Of a stretch of DNA of 64,000 nt, positions 39,827-48,916 are shown one piece after another. A model generated the notes under the pieces. That model did no database searches. It saw only the letters and a program-made list of their open reading frames with translations, and had not been told where the DNA came from. The position numbers and the translations under genes were made by a program. Position 1 is the first letter of the stretch. Each line of letters begins with the position of its first letter. Source of the stretch: Clostridiaceae bacterium (GTDB lineage: Bacteria > Bacillota > Clostridia > Peptostreptococcales > Tindalliaceae); the NCBI GenBank assembly GCA_024635995.1, contig JAGXHW010000028.1, forward strand, positions 1 to 64,000, in the 5' to 3' direction.

Positions 39827-41155
39827 ATGACTATTAAAATCGCCAAATTTGGCGGAAGTTCTCTGTCTGACCCAGCACAGTATGAAAAAGTTAAGTCCAT
39901 CATACTCTCTGACCCCGACCGTTTATTCATTATACCATCCGCACCTGGCAAACGTCACCGGGAGGACATTAAAATTACTGACTTGCTTTATTTATGCCAT
40001 GCACAGGTCTCTCACCGTGTTCCTTTTTCAGAAATTTTCCGCATGATTGCCGACCGGTATCTTCAAATAGCGGACGCATTGTCCATTGATTGTAACCTTG
40101 AACAGGTGTTGGAGGATACCAAACACAAAATTGGCAGCGGTGCCAGCCTGGATTATGTCGTCAGCAGAGGCGAGTACCTGAACGGTCTTTTATTATCCCA
40201 CTACCTGGGCTGCCATTTTGTGGATGCGGCAGATGTTATCTGTTTTAATCAGGATGGGTTTGTGGATCCTGATGCCACCCGTGAGGCATTGGAAAAAATG
40301 ACATCTCCCGGTGAGCGTGTCGTTATCCCCGGTTTTTATGGTTCGTTACCTGATGGAAGCTTAAAAATCTTTCCCAGGGGTGGCTCTGACATTACAGGTG
40401 CCGTGGTGGCGCGGGCAGCTGCTGCAGATATTTATGAAAATTGGACAGATGTTTCCGGATTTCTTGTCACTGACCCTGGCATTGTCCCAACATCAAAACC
40501 CATTCACACCATCACGTATCGTGAGCTGAGGGAGCTGTCGTATATGGGAGCACAGGTACTGCACGAAGAAACCATTTTCCCTGTGCTGGAATCTGGCATC
40601 CCCATCAACATTAAAAACACCAATGACCCATCAAACCCGGGAACCATGATTGTCAGCTATGCTGATCCGGTCACTCCACGGGGTTCCGTTACCGGCATTG
40701 CTGGCCGTAAGGATTTCACTGTCATCGCCATCGAAAAAAACCTGATGAAACGAGAGTCTGGTTTTGTCCGAAGGTTGCTGACCATTCTGGAACAGCTGCA
40801 AATTCGTTTTGAACACATGCCTTCGGGCATTGATACACTTTCGCTGGTCATTAGTAACAGTGAACTGAACAGCAAGTTGGACAAATTATTGGAAGACATT
40901 CAACACCAATGTCAGCCGGACCTGTTGGAAGTGTACCCCAATATGGCCCTGATTGCCACAGTGGGTCATGGTATGGCTTATACCCCAGGTATTTCTGCCA
41001 AATTGTTCACTGCCCTCTATCAATCAGGTGTCAATGTGCGGATGATCGATCAGGGATCCAGCGAAATTAACATTATTGTTGGTGTTGAAAACAAGGATTT
41101 TGAAAATGCCGTGGCAGCGATCTATCACGCCTTTTTCCCGGAAAAGGTATCATGA
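39827..41155 (+). CDS. Aspartate kinase
   Basis: MTIKIAKFGGSSLSDPAQ, FPRGGSDITGAVVARA, C-terminal ACT domains; RBS CGGAGGTG. Confidence 0.92.
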   Translation: MTIKIAKFGGSSLSDPAQYEKVKSIILSDPDRLFIIPSAPGKRHREDIKITDLLYLCHAQVSHRVPFSEIFRMIADRYLQIADALSIDCNLEQVLEDTKHKIGSGASLDYVVSRGEYLNGLLLSHYLGCHFVDAADVICFNQDGFVDPDATREALEKMTSPGERVVIPGFYGSLPDGSLKIFPRGGSDITGAVVARAAAADIYENWTDVSGFLVTDPGIVPTSKPIHTITYRELRELSYMGAQVLHEETIFPVLESGIPINIKNTNDPSNPGTMIVSYADPVTPRGSVTGIAGRKDFTVIAIEKNLMKRESGFVRRLLTILEQLQIRFEHMPSGIDTLSLVISNSELNSKLDKLLEDIQHQCQPDLLEVYPNMALIATVGHGMAYTPGISAKLFTALYQSGVNVRMIDQGSSEINIIVGVENKDFENAVAAIYHAFFPEKVS

Positions 41156-41243
41156 TGAAATAAAATGATTGAACCCAGTGATCTGATGGGTATCTAGCTA
41201 TTGATCATAATGTGTACATAAATTTGGCGAATGGAGGGATTTT

Positions 41244-41825
41244 ATGAGCGCAAATCCTGAAAAAACTGCATTTTTAAAGGATATTAGAAGTATTAGGACT
41301 TATCTGGACAAACCCATCGACAACGAGATTCTTAAAGACCTGGTGGATGCCGCCCGGATGGCGCCTACCGCTCGAAACATTCAACCCTGGGAGTTTGTTG
41401 TGATTGACGACAGGGCAGTACTGGCTGAATTGGCTGAAACCCACGGCAATGGAAGGTTTATTAAAGATGCTGCAGCTGCCATTATGGTATTGTGTCACAA
41501 AAGTTCAGAGTATTATATTGAGGATGGATCTGCGGCCACACAGAACATCATCATCGCGGCACGCCTCTATGATCTGAAAAGCTGTTGGATTGGAGGGTGT
41601 AAAGGCCCATACTACGAAAATGATGACATCCCCATGTGCGAAGGGGTTCCATGTATAATACCACCCTTATACGACGACTTGTGCACACGTTTAAAGGAAA
41701 TCGTAAAAGCTCCCATGGATCTGGAAGTGATCTCTATCGTATCCCTTGGTTACAGTGATGAGGATTTTAAAGCACAAAAGAGATCTCTTAATGAAGTTAT
41801 GCACTGGAACCAATACGCACGATAA
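41244..41825 (+). CDS. Nitroreductase family protein
   Basis: IRSIRTYLDKPIDNEILKDLVDAARMAPTARNIQPWEFVVI. Confidence 0.92.
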   Translation: MSANPEKTAFLKDIRSIRTYLDKPIDNEILKDLVDAARMAPTARNIQPWEFVVIDDRAVLAELAETHGNGRFIKDAAAAIMVLCHKSSEYYIEDGSAATQNIIIAARLYDLKSCWIGGCKGPYYENDDIPMCEGVPCIIPPLYDDLCTRLKEIVKAPMDLEVISIVSLGYSDEDFKAQKRSLNEVMHWNQYAR

Positions 41826-41848
41826 CATAAAATATTGTTAAATGTTTA

Positions 41849-41893
41849 AAAAAAATCCGCCTACCCTATCGTACAAAGCTTGGCGGACTTTTA
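41849..41893. terminator. Bidirectional terminator
   Basis: AAAAATCCGCC ... GGCGGACTTTT. Confidence 0.65.
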
Positions 41894-41924
41894 TTGTGCT
41901 GATGCCAGTTATAAAACATTCACA

Positions 41925-42056
41925 TTACATTTGTGATAATGCGTCTTCAATGGCTTCCAAAATTCCTTCGCTGGAACTGGTTATATATTCCGCTTCGCCG
42001 GCTAAGTAAACAAGTAGATCGTAGAGTCATGGGACTTTTATCCTAGTTTCTTTCAT
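41925..42056 (-). pseudogene. Probable decayed 3' remnant of an FMN-binding-domain protein (in-frame TGA at 42027-42029)
   Basis: Minus strand reads MKETRIKVP*LYDLLVYLAGEAEYITSSSEGILEAIEDALSQM; the ending resembles the conserved C-terminal SGATxSSxGIxEAVxDAL of FMN-binding domains. Confidence 0.4.
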
Positions 42057-42072
42057 CCGCTAAGAGTACTGT

Positions 42073-42720
42073 TCATCGATCAAATAGCCGATTACCCGGC
42101 TTATGTTTTAACCAAAATGCGGCTGCTTCTGTGCGGTTACTAACCTCTATCTTTTTCATGATTTTTGTAATCAGGTTTCTCACTGTTTTTTCCGCCAGGA
42201 ACAGGCTTTCACCAATTTCTTTATTGGTTTTGCCTTTGCTGATCAGGTTCAGCACCATCTGTTCTCTTTCATCCAACTTTGCTATAACAGAGTTCTCAAC
42301 TGGTGACATCATACTGTTACCCACGGAGGGGTCTACCACCATCAATCGATTCAACACATTATGAATGGCTTGGGTGATGGACCTGCCGTCAACGTTCTTT
42401 AACAAATAACCATCAGCTCCATTTCTCAGGGATTCCTGTACCATATAATCTTCAGCATAAGCTGTTAATATCAACACCCTGACACCCGGTTTCAATTTTT
42501 TTATTTCCCTGACACCTTCCGATCCATCTCCATCAGGCAACTTCATGTCTAACAGCACCAGGTCTGGTGTTACTGTTTTCAACAGCTCATAAGCCTCTTC
42601 CAGTGTGGATGCTTCAGCACAGACATTTAGCTCCGGGTCTTTATCAATGAGTCCTCTAAGACCCATTCTGATGATGTTATGATCATCCACCAGCATGATT
42701 TTATTGACGCTAGTGTTCAT
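42073..42720 (-). CDS. NarL/LuxR family response regulator
   Basis: KIMLVDDHNIIRMGLRG, DLVLLDMKLPDGDG, C-terminal HTH LNLISKGKTNKEIGESLFLAEKTVRNLITKIMKKIEVSNRTEAA. Confidence 0.93.
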   Translation of the reverse strand: MNTSVNKIMLVDDHNIIRMGLRGLIDKDPELNVCAEASTLEEAYELLKTVTPDLVLLDMKLPDGDGSEGVREIKKLKPGVRVLILTAYAEDYMVQESLRNGADGYLLKNVDGRSITQAIHNVLNRLMVVDPSVGNSMMSPVENSVIAKLDEREQMVLNLISKGKTNKEIGESLFLAEKTVRNLITKIMKKIEVSNRTEAAAFWLKHKPGNRLFDR

Positions 42721-44095
42721 ATAAACGCTCCTCCCATGGAACCACAATGATGACATTGGTAAAACCATTTTTTCGTTCAAAAGTTATGGTGGCACCGATT
42801 TCTTTTGCACGATCCTTCATTGTTTGTAGACCAAACCCTTCCGTTTCCTTGTGTGACGGGGTTATGCCAACACCATTATCTGATATATGAATCACCAGCT
42901 CCTGTAAGGTGGAAGACACACTCACCTTCACAAACGTGGCAAGAGCATGTTTTTGAACATTGAATAATGCTTCCTGAACGATAAAGTATAGCTGCGCGTT
43001 TTTAACAGGTGACAGCTTTCCCAGTACCATTGGTGGTACATGGTATTCAAATTGCACTTTGATGTGTGTGTTCATTTTGATTCGATCGATGAGATTCTGG
43101 ATGTTGTCCTGAAAATCTTCCATTACGATGCTCGTTTCTGAAAAGCTTTTTAAGAATGTGCGTGCCTCACCAATGGTTTCGTTCAATTCTTTTTTTAACA
43201 ACAACAAGTCTTTTCGGTAGGTGGCAGGGTCGTTATCCATCATGTTTTCGATAAACATCCCAGCGCCAAACAAACGTTGAATTATTTGATCGTGTATCAT
43301 ACGTATGGTTTTCTTGCGTTCCTGCAATAGCATCTGTCCCTGGGCATATTTATTAAGCCGTTCCTGCATTTCCCACATGAAAGAATCAAAAAGTCTAATG
43401 GTGATCAGAGAAATGCCGATGGCTGAGATTACCCGAAGCATTTCCATATACTGACGGACAACCTGGTTGAACGCCAGCATCAGTACGCTGGTGGTTATGG
43501 CAAAGAATAACAACAACAGCCCTCCGAGATGGTACATGCGTGCATACGTAATCAATTTCATTCGTTCCAGCTGTCTGCCATTGATGAAATAAGCGGCGCC
43601 TGCCAGAAGTGCGCCTGGAAGTCCCAATAAATACCAGGTGATACGATCGAATACCTGTATATGGGCAACGTAATCCATAGAAACAGAATAATACCTGCCA
43701 AGAAAAAAGAAACTCCATAACACAAAAATCATCCAGGGCAACCATATATGTAAATTTAAGTGTCTCAAGCGAGTCGTTGCCAATAGCGCTATGCCAAAAC
43801 TAAGTAAAATTGTAAACGCAAACCCATGTATTTGTGTTTCTGCTAAATAAAGAAACTGATCTTTTTCAGGATAAACACCCATCAGCCTGATCATGGTAAT
43901 CCACTCAGCTATGCCATAAGAAACGCCAAATACGCCAAGCAAATGGATCCATCGCATCAATGGAAATTCACTGCTGTGTCGCAGTTTTTGTTGTAACGCA
44001 GAGACACCCATGATAAAGAAAGCCAACCCATAAAAAAAATACAGCCAAATGTATGATTGAGCACTCAATTCAAACAATCCAGAACCTCCTGCCAT
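42710..44095 (-). CDS. Membrane sensor histidine kinase (NarX/DegS type)
   Basis: N-terminal multi-TM region; IRMIHDQIIQRLFGAGMFIENM (HisKA_3), ISDNGVGITPSHKETEGFGLQTMKDRAKEIGA. Confidence 0.92.
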   Translation of the reverse strand: MAGGSGLFELSAQSYIWLYFFYGLAFFIMGVSALQQKLRHSSEFPLMRWIHLLGVFGVSYGIAEWITMIRLMGVYPEKDQFLYLAETQIHGFAFTILLSFGIALLATTRLRHLNLHIWLPWMIFVLWSFFFLGRYYSVSMDYVAHIQVFDRITWYLLGLPGALLAGAAYFINGRQLERMKLITYARMYHLGGLLLLFFAITTSVLMLAFNQVVRQYMEMLRVISAIGISLITIRLFDSFMWEMQERLNKYAQGQMLLQERKKTIRMIHDQIIQRLFGAGMFIENMMDNDPATYRKDLLLLKKELNETIGEARTFLKSFSETSIVMEDFQDNIQNLIDRIKMNTHIKVQFEYHVPPMVLGKLSPVKNAQLYFIVQEALFNVQKHALATFVKVSVSSTLQELVIHISDNGVGITPSHKETEGFGLQTMKDRAKEIGATITFERKNGFTNVIIVVPWEERLYEH

Positions 44096-44188
44096 CGTTC
44101 TTTGTACTTCTTATATTTTATCAGATTTTTGAATACATATCGAGTATGAACACAGGAGGTTTGCATGTAGCAGATAAAAACCCGCAGC

Positions 44189-45178
44189 TTAGGTGGCTGC
44201 GGGATCGTCTTCCATTATTTTCCGTACTCTTTGTTCGCTACGGTACAAGATTGGTGCGGAAGAAAAAAATTGTCCTTTTTCAAAAGCATTACGTTCCATG
44301 GCTAATAGCTCTTTGGTAATCTGCGTAATGTTTCGGGGTGTTTCAGGTGGCAACACCACATCAACTTCCCCATAAGCTGTTCGGCGATGGTAGATATAAC
44401 TCTTCCAGAGCCGTTGCTTTATTCGGTTTACACTTGATGGTTTGCGCAAAATCTCAAGAACACTTGTCTTAAGGTCTTTTGCATCAGTCGGGGAAAAACC
44501 CTTTGGAAGATTAGCCAGCTTCTTCCCAAGGTTTCTGGCCAGAGACTCATCCAGTTCCTGGCACAAAAATTTAACAGTATACCACATGTTATACAAGTCT
44601 TGCTTTGATGTTATTTCCTGCTGCTTAACCCAAACAAATGCGTGCAACCTTCGTCGCCAATCCCACCAACGCAAAGGACTTTCCAGGTCTATGGCTGGAA
44701 TGAGAAAAAACCCTTCCCGTAATAATAATGCACCAAAAACACCTGGCGGGTGCCCCAATCGTTTGTTTTTTAAACTTGTTCGATACACACCACAGGTGGG
44801 ACTGCCTTCCATGAACACATACCCCACTGCACCTGCCTTTTTCAACGTCTCAAGAGATTGCAAACACGCCTGCTTAAGGCGTTCCGTAACATCCTCACCT
44901 TTCCGGTTAAGCACTTTGGCTGTTCCGTCCCACACGTCTTGTCCATTGCCACCCGAAATTCTGATGGGTTCTCTTGGAACACCCAGTGCAGCTATCACTT
45001 CAGGACAAACCGGATGCCAGATAAAATCACCCTGTTCCCGGTTCAGCTTCTTGATACGGTCCCATCCTTTACGGTTATAGCGGTAAGGAGCTCCAAAATT
45101 ACATCCGCTCACGCCCAATACTACTTTTTCCTGGAGCAGAAACTTCATTGTCATCAACTCCGTTTCATATGATAACAT
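44189..45178 (-). CDS. DUF523 (TudS-like) domain protein with a ~170-aa C-terminal extension
   Basis: VVLGVSGCNFGAPYRYNRKG, HPVCPEVIAALGVPREPIRI, EGSPTCGV: the three Cys regions typical of DUF523. Confidence 0.75.
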   Translation of the reverse strand: MLSYETELMTMKFLLQEKVVLGVSGCNFGAPYRYNRKGWDRIKKLNREQGDFIWHPVCPEVIAALGVPREPIRISGGNGQDVWDGTAKVLNRKGEDVTERLKQACLQSLETLKKAGAVGYVFMEGSPTCGVYRTSLKNKRLGHPPGVFGALLLREGFFLIPAIDLESPLRWWDWRRRLHAFVWVKQQEITSKQDLYNMWYTVKFLCQELDESLARNLGKKLANLPKGFSPTDAKDLKTSVLEILRKPSSVNRIKQRLWKSYIYHRRTAYGEVDVVLPPETPRNITQITKELLAMERNAFEKGQFFSSAPILYRSEQRVRKIMEDDPAAT

Positions 45179-45360
45179 CCTGAGGTTACTTGAACTGCCA
45201 AGATCTTTTACGCTTATACCCCAACCTGGTTACCATAAGCAGAAATCTTCATGATGACTTTCAAACAAAGTTTCGTTTCTATAACGTGGTCCTCAACCTT
45301 AAAATGTATATTAATACATTTATAATTATATTAATTCATTTGGCAAGTCTTGCATAACAC

Positions 45361-45392
45361 AAAAACCGGCTTCCTGGGGAAACCGGCTATTT
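45361..45392 (-). terminator. Terminator after the DUF948 gene
   Basis: CCGGTTTCC-CCA-GGAAGCCGG then TTTTT on the minus strand. Confidence 0.7.
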
Positions 45393-45414
45393 GCAATTAT
45401 TCATATTATGTTAC

Positions 45415-45810
45415 TTAAAACCATCTCTTCTTTTTGGGTCCGCCAAAAATTGATTTAATCATAAGTAATATTTTAAACACTTCCTTGAGAGGTTCCACCA
45501 CTTCTTCATTAATGCCTTCCACCATGTCTGTTACATAGTCTGAAACATCACTGACATTTTCAATAGTGGTTTGTACATGAACCATGCTTTTGTTTACATT
45601 ATCCGTGATCCCCTCAACATTTTCCAACACCCTTGGAATTCTCTCAAGGGTTTCATCCAGGTATTTTTCATTGCGATTGACAAGCCCCTGGATATTTTTA
45701 AGGGTTTCATTTACTTTCATCAATAATATAACCAGGTATGCCAAAACACCTACACCCAGAATTGACATTAATACTACCAGCAGCTCACCTACGGTGATGG
45801 TCGCATTCAT
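45415..45810 (-). CDS. DUF948 domain-containing protein
   Basis: N-terminal TM then amphipathic NETLKNIQGLVNRNEKYLDETLERIPRVLENVEGITDNVNKS; paired with a YtxH gene. Confidence 0.75.
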   Translation of the reverse strand: MNATITVGELLVVLMSILGVGVLAYLVILLMKVNETLKNIQGLVNRNEKYLDETLERIPRVLENVEGITDNVNKSMVHVQTTIENVSDVSDYVTDMVEGINEEVVEPLKEVFKILLMIKSIFGGPKKKRWF

Positions 45811-45831
45811 GTTATCCCACCTTTATGTTGG

Positions 45832-46401
45832 TTATTTTTCAAGCTCATTCTTAGCCGCAGAGGCAGCTCTTTCCATCCTATCTTTTGCTTCTTCCGTTCT
45901 TTCCTTTACCTCATCCACTTTATTTTCGGCTTTTTTCTCTGCCTCTTTCTTTTTTTCCTTTAACTCTTCCGCTTTCTCATCCATCAGTTCTTCAGCTTCA
46001 TCACCGGCTTCTTTTGCTTCTTTCTTAACGATACCCTTGATTTCCGAAGCTTTTTCTTTTAAATCTGCAGCTTTTTCGCCTAACACTTCTTTCGTTTCTT
46101 CATAGTAAGCCGATAGTTTCTCTTTGCCTTCACCGAGGTTTTCTTCCAGTCGGATTTTTGTTTCCTTCAATTCCTCTTCAACTTTGTTTTTTGCTTTTTC
46201 CAACTCTTCTTTGGTTTTTTTCCGTGTGTTTTCACCTTTGTCAGGTGCAAAGAATATACCTGCCAGGCCTCCTAAAAAAGTACCGGCAGCCAATCCTTTG
46301 ACAACTCCCTTACGCTTTTCCTTGCGCACTTTTTCGGGGTTAAAGGTGGCAACTACCTCTTTCAATTTTTCTCCAAGATCTTTCATATTCATTATATCCA
46401 C
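45832..46401 (-). CDS. YtxH domain-containing protein with long charged coiled tail
   Basis: GVVKGLAAGTFLGGLAGIFFAPDKGENTRKK followed by Lys/Glu-rich repeats. Confidence 0.85.
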   Translation of the reverse strand: MDIMNMKDLGEKLKEVVATFNPEKVRKEKRKGVVKGLAAGTFLGGLAGIFFAPDKGENTRKKTKEELEKAKNKVEEELKETKIRLEENLGEGKEKLSAYYEETKEVLGEKAADLKEKASEIKGIVKKEAKEAGDEAEELMDEKAEELKEKKKEAEKKAENKVDEVKERTEEAKDRMERAASAAKNELEK

Positions 46402-46466
46402 TCCTTTTTTAGCATTGTGACTTATACATACCCGTCGGATTGTATGGTAAACAAGGGTTTCATGAG

Positions 46467-46490
46467 AAAACCCCGGATGTCCGGGGTTTT
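46467..46490. terminator. Terminator after glutamine synthetase
   Basis: AAAACCCCGG-ATGT-CCGGGGTTTT perfect inverted repeat. Confidence 0.85.
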
Positions 46491-46507
46491 ATTGGTTAAA
46501 TTGTTAA

Positions 46508-48454
46508 TTAGTTACCATTACCATTCGTCTCTTCCAACAAATTACGACGATATTTCAAATACAGTTCTTTTAGTGATACCACTTTATCTGCAATCAGCAA
46601 TTGAAGTCCGGACACCTTTTCGTAGTCCTGTTCAATGATGGCTTCCCGGGTTTGTGTGATGTAGGATTTCTTCTCCAAACTGTCTTTCATCAAATCATAG
46701 CGTATGGCATTGATTTTTTCCCAGTTAACGACATCAAGGTCTGTCACATAATCTAACCCATGTTGTTTTTTTGTGTTTCTGACCAGCTTCATGTATTGAG
46801 GTAGCAGGCGGCCGGAAATTTCCATTACCCATTGGTCCAGCGTAGCCAGTTCGTAAGACCTGACAATGGCCTCTGTAAACACATTTCCAGCAAACAGTTT
46901 AGAACGCTTATCAACAGATTTGTTGAAATTACTCACGTTTTCCCACACGGTTGCAGGAGGTCTTCCAAATAGATTGTTACGTTCTTCTTCTGTATAATCA
47001 TCAAAAACATCGTGTTCACTACGAAACATCCTGTCTTTAGCCAGGTAGAGCTTTTCTTCCCCTGCCCCTTTGGAAAACTCCATTTCCAACTGTTTTGAAT
47101 TCATGCCTGATTTTGCTGCCGCAGTCAACCCATCCAACATCATTTGGTAGGAAGCTGCTACGTACAAATAAGTGTTGGACATAGGGTTGGGTGCTCTTAA
47201 TTCAAAGCGGGTAGCCAGCGAATTTTTCATGTCCCTCACTAAACCCACTAACACGGTTCTGTTTCGCGATGGGATTTCTGGTGTGTGCCCAACAGATGCC
47301 ACAATGCACACAGGTGCTTCAAAACCTGGTTTTAGCCGGTTGAACGCATCGTTGCTGGAAGTGATAAAAGGGTTAATGGCTTCATAGTTTTCTAGCAACC
47401 CCATCAAACAACCCCATCCTGCCACGCTCATGAATTCATCACTCTTGCTGGTGGCCATGATGTTGACCCTTTTGCCATTTTTTAGGACCAGGGCGATCCC
47501 CATATGTGTGTGCTTTCCGCAGCCAGCCACACCTTCAATGGGTTTTGCCCTGAATGTAACTTCAAGGCCATGGTGTTCAAATACCTCTTCAACAATATCA
47601 CGGACAAAGGCTTCATTGTCAGCTGTCTCAATGGGTGTGTTGAATTTCCAGTCTATTTCCAGCTGTTCCATGACATGGTTCAATTTACCGGTGTTGCTGA
47701 TTTTAGCCGTTACGCCACCCACTTCTTTATGTCCCATTTCAGGTTCCAAACCGTAGTATTCAAGCATGAGAATTGATTCTTCCAGCGCGGTGCGCACGCT
47801 TCCTTTTGTTCTTTTCCAATACTGTTCTTTCAATGTCTGGGATGCAGTCAGTTTCTCTTCATCCGCTTTATCCTGTGGCGTCTTTACCCAAAATTCCATC
47901 TCAGTGGCTGCTGTCAAATTCACCTTCTCAATTTCATCCGCTGAACTGACACCGTATTCCTCCAACAGGTGCGGGTTCTGTGACAGCACGTCCATCAGCT
48001 TTCGGTCCAGATAATCTTCCATACGTTTCAACACACCTCTGGACCCTACGTACGTGCCATTGTGTTGTAGGAAAGCAGGAATACGCAATGTCCCTACAGG
48101 CAGACCCGATTCTTCCTGAATGTGATCTCTGTTATAATCAACATACCAGCTAACGTCAAGGTCCGGGATCAAATCAACCTTCGCATTGTTCAATGTAGCG
48201 ATTTCATGTAACATAACACTGGAACCATCTGTCTGTACACCACGTTCCAGAAATTGATCCATGTCACCCATCATGATGGCAATGGGAATTTTTTCATCAG
48301 TGTTGTTTCCCCGCAGATCGACACCTACCAGTGAAACAAACTGAATGTTAGTAAATTTTTGCAGCAACTGGGTTAAAACATCCTTGTCATGTGCTCCAAC
48401 CGGCACACTGTACAGCATTTTTTGAGATAAAAGTGATTCTACATTTTTTTCCAT
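46508..48454 (-). CDS. Glutamine synthetase (long, 648 aa)
   Basis: EMEFWVKTPQD, GHKEVGGVTAK, GVAGCGKHTHMGIAL, SRNRTVLVG, FELRAPNPMSNTYL. Confidence 0.88.
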   Translation of the reverse strand: MEKNVESLLSQKMLYSVPVGAHDKDVLTQLLQKFTNIQFVSLVGVDLRGNNTDEKIPIAIMMGDMDQFLERGVQTDGSSVMLHEIATLNNAKVDLIPDLDVSWYVDYNRDHIQEESGLPVGTLRIPAFLQHNGTYVGSRGVLKRMEDYLDRKLMDVLSQNPHLLEEYGVSSADEIEKVNLTAATEMEFWVKTPQDKADEEKLTASQTLKEQYWKRTKGSVRTALEESILMLEYYGLEPEMGHKEVGGVTAKISNTGKLNHVMEQLEIDWKFNTPIETADNEAFVRDIVEEVFEHHGLEVTFRAKPIEGVAGCGKHTHMGIALVLKNGKRVNIMATSKSDEFMSVAGWGCLMGLLENYEAINPFITSSNDAFNRLKPGFEAPVCIVASVGHTPEIPSRNRTVLVGLVRDMKNSLATRFELRAPNPMSNTYLYVAASYQMMLDGLTAAAKSGMNSKQLEMEFSKGAGEEKLYLAKDRMFRSEHDVFDDYTEEERNNLFGRPPATVWENVSNFNKSVDKRSKLFAGNVFTEAIVRSYELATLDQWVMEISGRLLPQYMKLVRNTKKQHGLDYVTDLDVVNWEKINAIRYDLMKDSLEKKSYITQTREAIIEQDYEKVSGLQLLIADKVVSLKELYLKYRRNLLEETNGNGN

Positions 48455-48754
48455 GCAATGCCCTCCTCGTCTCTACAAACAATCATCTATGTGAATTAAT
48501 TGTTTACACTAAAAGATTTCTCAACTTTAAATGAAGTTTATTTCATTATGCAGCTTACATGCGTTATCCTTTTGAAGCGTATCTTCCAATAGAGAAGCGG
48601 AAGATTTAGTATGTTGTCATATGATAAATAAATTCTATTATAGCATTCCAGTATTAATTGTAAAGGAATTTTGCGGCGATATTTGAAAAAACGTATATTT
48701 ATGCAAACCTTTTCCCACACTCACCCATTCTATTTCATGCCTTTATTGATTCTA

Positions 48755-48784
48755 AAAAATAAAAAGCCCCACACTTCGGGCTCC
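48755..48784 (-). terminator. Terminator after the SpoIIE-type phosphatase
   Basis: Minus strand AGCCC-gaagtgtg-GGGCT-TTTTATTTTTT. Confidence 0.7.
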
Positions 48785-48882
48785 TGCAAACACAACATTG
48801 CCTGACAGATAGGGCTCCTGCAAACATAAACATTGCCTGACAGAATCGGGCTCCTCCAAACACAACATTGCTTGACAGAATA
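48778..48882. repeat. Three tandem ~35-bp imperfect direct repeats
   Basis: GGGCTCCTGCAAACACAACATTGCCTGACAGATA (48778-48811), GGGCTCCTGCAAACATAAACATTGCCTGACAGAATC (48812-48847), GGGCTCCTCCAAACACAACATTGCTTGACAGAATA (48848-48882). Confidence 0.95.
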
Positions 48883-48916
48883 GGATAAAAAATATTCAAA
48901 TAGCTGTTTCGCTGCT

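Noticed and set aside
39469-39951. 160-aa form of the GIY-YIG protein
   Set aside because: The N-terminal 75 aa overlap the divergent aspartate kinase start and RBS; homology begins at LPYVYML with a good RBS and TTG start.
42027-42029. Third Sec codon in the short ORF after the response regulator
   Set aside because: The hairpin downstream is weak, there is no strong RBS, and the peptide looks like a decayed FMN-binding-domain tail; reported only as a probable remnant.
48778-48882. Possible CRISPR array
   Set aside because: The units are contiguous tandem repeats with no unique spacers, only three copies, and no cas genes.
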